A DNA stretch of 6,843 nt, from NCBI GenBank assembly GCA_026785865.1, contig JAJAZG010000403.1, forward strand, positions 1-6,843, written 5' to 3'. Positions 1 through 5,382 of the stretch are shown here, piece after piece. The translations under genes and the position numbers were made by a program. Source of the DNA: Pseudanabaena sp. CAN_BIN31. GTDB lineage: Bacteria > Cyanobacteriota > Cyanobacteriia > Pseudanabaenales > Pseudanabaenaceae. A model generated the notes under the pieces. The model searched no databases. It saw only the letters and a list, made by a program, of their open reading frames with translations, and had not been told where the DNA came from. Within the stretch, counting starts at the first letter, position 1. Each line of letters starts with the position of its first letter.

Positions 1-9
1 AAGATAATT

Positions 10-98
10 GTCCATTTTCGGGGCATCGAACCCCTCAATGGACGCGCTTTCATCCCGTTGCTCACCCTTGTAAACGGGTAGAGCGCGGGGCTTCCCGC
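10..98. other. Strongly folded non-coding segment, possibly the end of an IS200/IS605-like element or an omega-RNA-like sequence
   Basis: Several nested helices can be drawn. GTCCATT (10-16) pairs with AATGGAC (37-43), and inside it GGGG (20-23) pairs with CCCC (31-34) around a 7-base loop. CGCGCT (43-48) pairs with AGCGCG (82-87) and encloses CCCGTT (54-59) paired with AACGGG (73-78). GCGGG (85-89) pairs with CCCGC (94-98); this competes with the outer stem, so a pseudoknot or alternative fold is possible. Such tight folds are typical of the ends of IS200/IS605 elements and of the guide RNAs of TnpB. My impression of this family comes from recalled sequence style, not from a match I can verify. 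No tnpB reading frame is present; if one existed it lies left of position 1 or has been deleted. There is no HIP1 site here. The fold is well supported, the family assignment is weak. Confidence 0.4.
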
Positions 99-138
99 TT
101 GTTAAGCTAAAGCCTCAGTAGGCTATATCTAAAACCTC

Positions 139-840
139 ATGACAATTATTTTGACGAATGACGATGGTATTGATGCTGAGGGTATTTGGTCTTTACAGCA
201 AGCTACTGAATTAGTTTTTGGTACAAAAGGCGCGATCGCTGCACCTTTGCGTCAATATTCAGGCTGTGGACATCAAGTAACTACGGATATGCCGATCGCT
301 ATTCATAAACGCGATGATCTGGGTGAGCATATCTACGCGATCGCTGGTTCACCTGCGGACTGTGTGCGCGTGGCGATCGCGCATTTGTATAGCGATGTGA
401 AATTGGTGCTGTCAGGGATTAATCATGGTGGGAATATGGGCGTAGATGTCTATATGTCAGGCACAGTGGCGGCAGTGCGCGAGGCAGCTTTTCATAATAT
501 TCCTGCGATCGCCATTTCTCATTACCAAGATCGCCGTAAAGCCTTTGATTGGAATTGGGCAGCCCAGACGACTGCCGAGATTATTAAGCAACTCATGCAA
601 ATCGAACTTGCGCCGCAGTCTTACTGGAATGTGAATTTGCCCCATGTTGATGATCTTGATGGCAAAATTCCTGAGATTGTGTTTTGCGAAAAATCGAGTC
701 AGCCATTGCCTCTAGAGTTTAAAACTGATGGCGATCGCGTTACCTATGCAGGTTGCTACCATCTACGCGATCGCGTTCCCAATACTGATGTCGATGTTTG
801 CTTTTCTGGCAAAATTGCGGTTACGCAAATGCATATTTAA
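139..840 (+). CDS. surE: 5'/3'-nucleotidase SurE
   Basis: SurE is a metal-dependent phosphatase that removes phosphate from nucleoside 5'- and 3'-monophosphates, and in some species from short polyphosphate; it is a cytoplasmic enzyme linked to stationary-phase survival. The 233-residue product starts with the family hallmark ILTNDDG, giving metal ligands D8 and D9. S41 (in RQYSG) and N95 (in SGINHGGNMG) match the other two metal-binding positions. The conserved MSGTVAAVREA segment (106-116) and the C-terminal GKIAVTQMHI strand are present, so the protein looks complete and close to usual length. ATG at 139 is chosen because the DDG strand begins right after it; no clear Shine-Dalgarno sequence precedes it. 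It is convergent with thiE and overlaps it by 4 bases at the stop codons, leaving no room for a terminator. Four HIP1 octamers lie in its first 375 bases. Confidence 0.93.
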   Translation: MTIILTNDDGIDAEGIWSLQQATELVFGTKGAIAAPLRQYSGCGHQVTTDMPIAIHKRDDLGEHIYAIAGSPADCVRVAIAHLYSDVKLVLSGINHGGNMGVDVYMSGTVAAVREAAFHNIPAIAISHYQDRRKAFDWNWAAQTTAEIIKQLMQIELAPQSYWNVNLPHVDDLDGKIPEIVFCEKSSQPLPLEFKTDGDRVTYAGCYHLRDRVPNTDVDVCFSGKIAVTQMHI

Positions 841-1883
841 CCGAGTTGCGATCGCATTTGTTTGGCAATCAGATCAGGGTGTTCAGCTTGCATGATCGCC
901 CGAACTACAGCAACTCGTTTTGCACCTGCGGCGATCGCCGCTGCTAAATTGCGCTCATCCAGACCACCGATCGCAAACCAAGGAATATTTATATTTTGGG
1001 CAGCATAGGTTACATATTCATGCCCTGATGCTGCTTTATTAGGTTTGGTAGGCGTGGCATGAACTGGACCCACGCCGACATAATCAACTTGATTATTCAG
1101 CGCGATTTCTAATTCTTGGGGGTTAGTCGTCGATTGCCCGATCATATATTGCGACGCATCGCCATGTTTATTTAAAATTTGGCGCACTGCGGAAACTGGT
1201 AAATCAGTTTGCCCCACATGGATACCATCGGCTCCCACCGCGATCGCAATATCGACGCGATCGTTGACTAAAAACAAAGCATCGTATTTATGGCAAATTT
1301 CACAAAGTTGTTGGGCGATCGCATAGCGAGTCTCGTCTTCACCATCTTTTTGACGATGCTGCACGATCTGTACGCCGCCTTGCAAAGCTGACTCCACAAC
1401 GGCGACGATATTATCAACGGGCATCGTCACCAGATACAAATTAGCTGCTTGCAACTTTTGGCGGCGAATTTGACCAATATTGGTAACTTCATAGCCGAGT
1501 AATTGGCTTTCAAGCGTGTAGACCTGATAGCGCATTTGTTTCATCGCTGCACCCATATCTGGGTCAATTACTTTGCCATATTCTTCTAAAACCCTCAGGG
1601 CTTCTTGCAAGCGTCCCATATTAGCGCGGAGGACAGATTGCACATCAGCCCGACTTACTTCATTGGCATGGCTCAGCCCTGTAGCAGGATCGTCGGGAGT
1701 ATTACGCGCGTGGCGAAATTCTTCTTTGTGCCATTGGGCGAGTGCTTGGCGCATGTGCTTACAGCGATCGCATAGATCCACATCTTCTAGCCCAAAGCGA
1801 CACCATTCTTCGATCGTGCGGAGAGCTTCACGGGCGCGATCAAGGTTGGCATCAAGGATGCTATAAATAATTTGTTGGGACAT
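837..1883 (-). CDS. thiE: Thiamine-phosphate synthase with N-terminal helical (ThiD2-like) domain
   Basis: ThiE joins HMP pyrophosphate to the carboxylated thiazole phosphate to make thiamine phosphate, the coupling step of vitamin B1 synthesis in the cytoplasm. Residues 148-348 form the TIM-barrel enzyme: NLYLVT (148-153), VQHRQKDGED (174-183, usual form VQxRxK), LFLVNDRVDIA (203-213), GADGIHVGQTDLP (217-229), IGQST (248-252), GVGPVHATPTKP (270-281) and WFAIGG (302-307). Residues 1-130 form a separate helical domain found in the long cyanobacterial form of the enzyme (I recall it as ThiD2 in Pfam). It contains a visible internal repeat, ANLDRAREALRTIEEW (12-27) against ANMGRLQEALRVLEEY (87-102). 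The start is just 11 nt after a perfect hairpin and T-run, with no Shine-Dalgarno sequence. No TPP riboswitch is seen upstream. The unidentified 561-residue gene lies 70 nt upstream on the same strand. Confidence 0.95.
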   Translation of the reverse strand: MSQQIIYSILDANLDRAREALRTIEEWCRFGLEDVDLCDRCKHMRQALAQWHKEEFRHARNTPDDPATGLSHANEVSRADVQSVLRANMGRLQEALRVLEEYGKVIDPDMGAAMKQMRYQVYTLESQLLGYEVTNIGQIRRQKLQAANLYLVTMPVDNIVAVVESALQGGVQIVQHRQKDGEDETRYAIAQQLCEICHKYDALFLVNDRVDIAIAVGADGIHVGQTDLPVSAVRQILNKHGDASQYMIGQSTTNPQELEIALNNQVDYVGVGPVHATPTKPNKAASGHEYVTYAAQNINIPWFAIGGLDERNLAAAIAAGAKRVAVVRAIMQAEHPDLIAKQMRSQLG

Positions 1884-1894
1884 AATAAAAAACC

Positions 1895-1933
1895 ATATTT
1901 AGAGTGGCGTGCAAAGCACGCCACTCTAAATAT
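1895..1933 (-). terminator. 18-bp perfect hairpin with T-run just before thiE
   Basis: The arms 1895-1912 and 1916-1933 are perfectly complementary around a 3-base loop (AAA on the plus strand). Read on the minus strand, the hairpin follows the stop of the 561-residue gene by 20 nt. After GG it is followed by TTTTTT and then, 11 nt after the stem, by the thiE ATG. This has the form of an intrinsic terminator for the upstream gene. Its position also makes it almost the entire leader of thiE, so it could attenuate thiE transcription or hide the start codon. The GC-rich inner part and AT-rich outer part match the style of the hairpin at 4483-4541. Confidence 0.75.
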
Positions 1934-1953
1934 ATTAGGAGAGCTTTGCGTTA

Positions 1954-3639
1954 CTAAAATTCAAAGTCAAAATCAGGTTCGGCGCGTAATTTGCCTAGCC
2001 CTAATTCTTTATCATCAATCAGTTTGATTTCGTAATAGCCCAAAATGTGATGTGGTGCAGGATTGCCGCGAGAAGCACCAGTGATGCCCATCGAAATAAT
2101 CACGCAGACATTGCCTTTATTAGTCTTGGCGCGTTGTCTCCAGCGTTTATGATGTTCGCCATTGAGAGTGGGTTTGTCAAATTCACCGAATAGATGTAGG
2201 TCATCATTGCCCATCACCATTAAGCCAAGCTGACAGGCATTGCCAAGGATATCTTCGGCAGGATTGAAGCACAAAGACGCGATGCCATCAAAATCATTGA
2301 TTTCTTCGATCAATTCCAAGGCTTTGGGGCGTGAAGTCTGAATCATCAACCCGGGTAAGCCTTCACCTTTTTGTGCTACGGCGATCGCCGAAACTGAGTC
2401 AGATAGTTGACGATGAATGGAGGCGTTGCGTAAGAACTCCACCTGCTGCCAAGGGATCGTCATCATATTGATCAGCGCATTATCTGGCCAGAGATCCTCA
2501 TAGATTTCGGGTGAGTCGTCATCATCGTCGTCATCTTCTTCGACTAATTGATGCAACTCATCAGCCAGTTCGGGCATGGTTTTGACCAAAATCTTAATCG
2601 CTTCTTCGGCATCACCATCGAGGCTCGGCGCGTAAACCGTATAAGTGCCTGAGAGATTACTAAAACTGGTGTTTAAGCGTTTATGGTGCTGTTGCCAAAA
2701 TTTATTTAGAGCCTCTAGGGCTACGGTCAAGGCGATCGCCTCTTCATCATAGAGATAGGGTCTACCGCCTTCAAGGGGATGCAAAGCGCCGTAAATTGGT
2801 TGCATCGGGACAACTTCCGCAGGCAGCGATCGCTTCTTGCCACGAAATGGAAATGGCGGCAGATCATCTTCCATTTCTAAATCAGGTGTTTCAAAAAGAT
2901 TAAACAAACAATCTTGGTGCAGAAATGTCTCTTCGATTTCATCATCAGAACTACTTTCAACAATCCGCTGTCGGAATTTGACTAGAGACTCTTCGGAGCG
3001 ATAAAAAATTATCCCTTGTTCTAAGCCCATTTTGCCCATGACCACCGCATAAAGAGTGTCGATATCCCAGCGATCGATCTTGAGCGCAATCACCTGATGA
3101 TCCCAAAGCGTATTCCAAGGTGCATTTCGCCATATTTGCTCGGACTGCTTGTATAAATTTGCCGCAAATCGTTCTGGGACAATAGGTGGATTTTCAGTAA
3201 AGCTCTCTAAAATATGCGAAAACACCTCGTCAATGAGGGGCAAGCGCTCGACATATTCGACAGAAATTCCTAAATCTTGCAGCACACCCCGCAAATAAAA
3301 CTGGAGTTCGCGATCGCATACCAAGATCTTTTGCGGCAAAGATGGTAACGAAGGACTTTGGGGATGTTCGATCGCTTGCAACAAGGCGCGTACAAACGCC
3401 TCTTGCCCCACGCCTGAATCAACTACGTCCATCGAGCGCACTATCCCCTGTGAGCCATCTACCCACAAAAGACAATGGGGTTTAGACTCTTCCTCAGGAG
3501 CATGAAGGGGAATAATATTGGAAGAGTCTTGCGATTGGCGGGTTTTGGTAGGTAAGGCACGGCGATCGCCTTCCCAAACCGCAGATGACTGCTTGAGTTT
3601 TTTGAGGCGACGAAGAGTAGATCGGTTTAGCGTGGTCAT
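1954..3639 (-). CDS. Unidentified 561-residue acidic cytoplasmic protein, cyanobacterial conserved type
   Basis: I do not recognise a defined function. It may belong to one of the cyanobacterial domain families of unknown function (DUF6930 or a related family comes to mind, unverified). The N-terminus is basic (RRLKKLK, 10-16) and loosely built up to about residue 50. Residues 56-145 look like a folded alpha/beta domain: CLLWVDGSQGIVRSMDVV (56-73), then KILVCDRELQFYLRGVL (104-120) and ISVEYVERLP (125-134). Residues 160-250 form a second block. Residues 260-285 are proline-rich, and 300-365 are helical. They lead into a run of seven aspartates (369-375), then a mixed region to about 450. The C-terminal part (450-561) contains GNACQLGLMVMGNDDLHLFGEF, the strand VCVIISMGITG, and HHILGYYEI. 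There are no membrane segments or signal peptide. Codon use and HIP1 sites match the neighbours, so it looks native. Only a weak purine stretch (AGAG) precedes the ATG. Confidence 0.8.
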   Translation of the reverse strand: MTTLNRSTLRRLKKLKQSSAVWEGDRRALPTKTRQSQDSSNIIPLHAPEEESKPHCLLWVDGSQGIVRSMDVVDSGVGQEAFVRALLQAIEHPQSPSLPSLPQKILVCDRELQFYLRGVLQDLGISVEYVERLPLIDEVFSHILESFTENPPIVPERFAANLYKQSEQIWRNAPWNTLWDHQVIALKIDRWDIDTLYAVVMGKMGLEQGIIFYRSEESLVKFRQRIVESSSDDEIEETFLHQDCLFNLFETPDLEMEDDLPPFPFRGKKRSLPAEVVPMQPIYGALHPLEGGRPYLYDEEAIALTVALEALNKFWQQHHKRLNTSFSNLSGTYTVYAPSLDGDAEEAIKILVKTMPELADELHQLVEEDDDDDDDSPEIYEDLWPDNALINMMTIPWQQVEFLRNASIHRQLSDSVSAIAVAQKGEGLPGLMIQTSRPKALELIEEINDFDGIASLCFNPAEDILGNACQLGLMVMGNDDLHLFGEFDKPTLNGEHHKRWRQRAKTNKGNVCVIISMGITGASRGNPAPHHILGYYEIKLIDDKELGLGKLRAEPDFDFEF

Positions 3640-3918
3640 CGAAAATTTTCTCTAGATTAGCCACTCTTAAAAAAATTCATAAGAGTGCGTTGATCGATTT
3701 AACTATGATATGGCGATGAATTGCTATATTTGATCGAAAATTATAAGAATTACTATTTAAAGATTAGTTAAGTAAGCGAGGTGCATCTAGCTACTCTCTA
3801 GATTTTAACAAATGGAGCGAAATCTCCCTTCCTCGCCGACTCGCGAAGCAGGGAGGAAATGAAAATGACCAGAAAATAAATTGAGCAATAGCGAATCAAT
3901 GATAGAATAAGCTTGGCT
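3640..3918. other. Intergenic region with small hairpins; no gene seen
   Basis: No convincing reading frame is present. A 74-residue minus-strand frame overlapping 3798-4022 has no recognisable motif. The visible structures are an 8-bp hairpin, CACTCTTA (3662-3669) with TAAGAGTG (3680-3687), in the leader of the 561-residue gene, and a hairpin at about 3824-3855 with arms CTCCCT and AGGGAG. The DNA is AT-rich between 3690 and 3780, as expected for a promoter region. HIP1 sites are absent. Confidence 0.55.
3740..3745 (-). promoter_or_regulatory. Candidate -10 box for the 561-residue gene
   Basis: On the minus strand this reads TATAAT, the exact -10 consensus, within an AT-rich stretch 101 nt upstream of the ATG. 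A leader of about 90 nt would contain the hairpin at 3662-3687. No good -35 hexamer is found at 16-18 nt spacing (the best is TTAACT at 20 nt), so this is only a candidate. Confidence 0.3.
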
Positions 3919-4207
3919 GTTGCCCCCAGACCGACTATTAGGCTACCGAAGTGGTGCATAAAAGTACTTGGCGGAGATCTGGTTAAAGAGTAAGACCACT
4001 GGTTGCTATCATATAAATCCAAGTTTTGCTGTACGAGTAGTACTCAGATCCCTCTTGCGGAAGGTGAGAGGCTGGCTGGTGACGCGATGTAAGTCCAACT
4101 GCTTAGACGACTAAGATGAAGGCAAACGTGATTGAAACGGCAAACTCCGAAGACGAATAAGACCGTCATTGCTTTGCCGAAGTTGGGGCTTCCAACTTCG
4201 GCGAAGC
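3919..4207 (+). mobile_element. Truncated group II intron, RNA domain remnant without maturase
   Basis: The segment starts GTTGCCCCCAGACCGACTAT, which recalls the 5' end of group II introns (GUGYG, followed by CCAGA in the Lactococcus Ll.LtrB intron as I remember it). Further on, GTACGAGTAGTACTCAGA (4031-4048) resembles the GUAGUA-containing part of domain I near the exon-binding stem. The hairpin CCTCT/AGAGG (4051-4055, 4067-4071) would be that stem. Other pairings support a folded RNA: CCAGA (3926-3930) with TCTGG (3978-3982), AGTGGT (3950-3955) with ACCACT (3995-4000), and CTTAG (4102-4106) with CTAAG (4111-4115). No reverse transcriptase/maturase gene and no domain V-like hairpin are present, so splicing is not expected. 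The length (about 290 nt) is too short for a complete intron. Recognition is from memory and covariance-style pairing, not a search. Confidence 0.5.
4171..4207. repeat. 16-bp hairpin at the end of the intron-like segment
   Basis: The arms 4171-4186 and 4192-4207 pair over 16 positions (one G-U) around a 5-base loop. The sequence AAGTTGGGG recurs just after the hairpin (4208-4216), so part of it is directly repeated. The hairpin could be the base of intron domain IV after loss of the coding region, or an independent small palindromic repeat inserted here. Confidence 0.65.
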
Positions 4208-4287
4208 AAGTTGGGGTACTTCACCGATACAATTGCCATAGGTTCGACCTAAATTTACACAATAACCTAAATTATATTTCTGCATTT

Positions 4288-4485
4288 ATGGACGAGCTAA
4301 AACCGATTTTCAATGAGTTCTTAGGGCAACCTGTTGCTTTTTTTGGTGGACTCGTTTCGGGCTTTCTCAAGCTCGATCTTCAACAAGATCCTCTAAAGGG
4401 TTGGCTAGAACAGCAAGGAGCAACACCAACTTCTGCTAGCAATAACACCAAAAATGATGGGCCGCAATCTATTTCGATCGACTAA
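4288..4485 (+). CDS. Small conserved-looking cyanobacterial protein, 65 residues, function unknown
   Basis: I recognise the style of this protein from other cyanobacteria but know no function. It begins MDELKPIFNEFLGQPVAFFG and continues with a glycine-rich, hydrophobic stretch (GGLVSGFLKL, 20-29) that is probably too short and interrupted for a firm membrane call. A polar segment DPLKGWLEQQG (34-44) and a disordered Ser/Thr/Asn-rich tail (45-65) follow. The frame is open upstream to a TTG at 4132, but that part reads through the intron-like hairpin and encodes unlikely sequence. ATG at 4288 is therefore the better start, although no Shine-Dalgarno sequence is visible. Its stop codon is the first base pair of the hairpin that precedes plsY, which lies 74 nt downstream on the same strand. 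Confidence 0.7.
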   Translation: MDELKPIFNEFLGQPVAFFGGLVSGFLKLDLQQDPLKGWLEQQGATPTSASNNTKNDGPQSISID

Positions 4486-4541
4486 ATCAATTATAAATTT
4501 TAAGGCTCGCGTTGCGAGCCTTAAAATTTATAATTGATTTA
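4483..4541 (+). terminator. 28-bp perfect hairpin with T-run between the small gene and plsY
   Basis: The arms 4483-4510 and 4514-4541 are perfectly complementary around the loop GTT, followed by TTTTTT (4543-4548). The stem begins with the T of the upstream stop codon. The centre is GC-rich (GGCTCGC/GCGAGCC) and the outer part AT-rich. It looks like an intrinsic terminator, but the plsY ATG comes only 18 nt after the stem. The right arm contains TATAAT (4529-4534), which could serve as a -10 box giving a leader of about 19 nt, although no -35 hexamer fits. Confidence 0.75.
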
Positions 4542-4559
4542 ATTTTTTAAATACAACTT

Positions 4560-5201
4560 ATGTGGTTTCCCTATCTCTTGCTTACGATCGCCTATTTTTT
4601 AGGCTCTTTTCCGACTGGTTATTTAGTCGGACGGATGGCGGGTATTGATATTCGTCAGCTTGGCTCAGGCTCGACTGGAGCCACGAATATATGGCGTAAT
4701 GTCGGCAGGTTTGCGGGAATTGCTGTATTTACGATTGACTTTGCCAAAGGCGCGATCGCCATTTACTTGATGCAACAGGCGAACTGGTTAATTACAAGTT
4801 TAGGTTTGACCCCAAATATTGCGATCGCGAATTTATCAATATTTGTGATTGGGGCAGGGATGCTTGCCTTGATCGGTCACAGTCGCCCCGTATGGCTGGG
4901 CTTTAAGGGCGGTAAGTGCGTGGCGACGGGTGTAGGAATTTTGTTTGTGTTGAATTGGCTTGTGGCGATCGCGGCTTTGAGTGTTTGGTTAGCGACGATG
5001 GCAATTTGGCGGACTGTTTCGATTAGCTCGATCGCCGCCGCCGCGATCGCCCCATTTTTAATGTGGACATTACAAGGAAATGTGATTTATTCCAGTTTTG
5101 TAACGGTGGGCTGCATCTTTATAATTTGGCTACATCGCTCTAATATCAGGCGGATTCTCAACGGGACAGAGTTTAGCTTTAAGTCAAATTCGCAAACATA
5201 A
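4560..5201 (+). CDS. plsY: Acyl-phosphate:glycerol-3-phosphate acyltransferase PlsY
   Basis: PlsY is an inner-membrane enzyme that transfers an acyl group from acyl-phosphate (made by PlsX) to glycerol-3-phosphate. This forms lysophosphatidate, the first committed step of membrane lipid synthesis. The 213-residue product carries all three family motifs: GSGSTGATN (35-43; many bacteria have NPGATN), GHSRPVWLGFKGGKCVAT (106-123; C120 stands where glycine is usual), and HRSNIRRILNGTE (192-204). About six or seven hydrophobic segments are visible (roughly 3-24, 51-70, 86-106, 124-148, 153-171 and 176-192). The length is normal for the family. The start codon lies 18 nt after a perfect hairpin and has no Shine-Dalgarno sequence; the N-terminal segment with GSFPTGYLVGR fits this start. 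The 3' end shares a bidirectional terminator with petM. Confidence 0.95.
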   Translation: MWFPYLLLTIAYFLGSFPTGYLVGRMAGIDIRQLGSGSTGATNIWRNVGRFAGIAVFTIDFAKGAIAIYLMQQANWLITSLGLTPNIAIANLSIFVIGAGMLALIGHSRPVWLGFKGGKCVATGVGILFVLNWLVAIAALSVWLATMAIWRTVSISSIAAAAIAPFLMWTLQGNVIYSSFVTVGCIFIIWLHRSNIRRILNGTEFSFKSNSQT

Positions 5202-5208
5202 ATAAAAA

Positions 5209-5226
5209 AGCTCCCAAATGGGAGCT
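5209..5226. terminator. Bidirectional terminator between plsY and petM
   Basis: AGCTCCC (5209-5215) pairs with GGGAGCT (5220-5226) around the loop AAAT. It has an A-run on the left and a run of eight T on the right (5226-5233), so it works as a classic intrinsic terminator for both the plsY and petM transcripts. It starts 7 nt after the plsY stop. The petM stop codon (5232-5234) overlaps the T-run. Confidence 0.9.
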
Positions 5227-5231
5227 TTTTT

Positions 5232-5342
5232 TTACGCTTCTTCTTGTTCTCCGCCTTGGAGCTTTAGCAAGAAGTATCCAAAGGCAATACCGACAGGAAT
5301 CAACACCATCGACAAGACCATTGCGTTAACTAGTTCTCCCAC
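5232..5342 (-). CDS. petM: Cytochrome b6f complex subunit PetM (subunit VII)
   Basis: PetM is a one-helix subunit at the edge of the cytochrome b6f complex in the thylakoid membrane, which links photosystem II to photosystem I. The 36-residue product begins MGELVNAMVLSMVLIPVG and ends KLQGGEQEEA. It has one hydrophobic helix (about 5-26) and the family's short LLKxQG-acidic tail, very like Nostoc PetM as I remember it (MSGELLNAALLSF..., ending LLKIQGAEE). The start is GTG at 5340-5342, supported by GGAG about 8 nt upstream and by alignment of the GEL-N-A start. The gene is easily missed because of its length and GTG start. The frame upstream on the same strand (stop at 5383) is 40 nt away, so co-transcription is possible; no clear separate promoter was found. 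Confidence 0.88.
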   Translation of the reverse strand: MGELVNAMVLSMVLIPVGIAFGYFLLKLQGGEQEEA

Positions 5343-5382
5343 GATTTTTCTCCAAATAATATTTTTCGTATTGTTAAAAATT

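Noticed and set aside
10..43. tRNA T-arm: the minus strand reads GGGGTTCGATGCCCC
   Set aside because: The loop fits a T-loop, but no acceptor stem, anticodon arm or D-arm can be built around it, and the outer stem GTCCATT/AATGGAC does not fit a tRNA.
457..645. Open frames on both strands inside surE
   Set aside because: They are shadows of the strong surE coding frame, with no motif of their own.
1573..1866. 97-residue plus-strand frame inside thiE
   Set aside because: It is antisense to a well-supported enzyme domain; its Ser/Arg-rich sequence is typical of a shadow frame.
1884..1953. Possible TPP riboswitch upstream of thiE
   Set aside because: The gap is only 70 nt, is mostly occupied by the perfect hairpin, and shows none of the conserved THI-box segments such as CTGAGA.
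3798..4022. 74-residue minus-strand reading frame
   Set aside because: It has no ribosome site or recognisable motif, and it runs antisense through the intron-like folded segment; its composition looks random.
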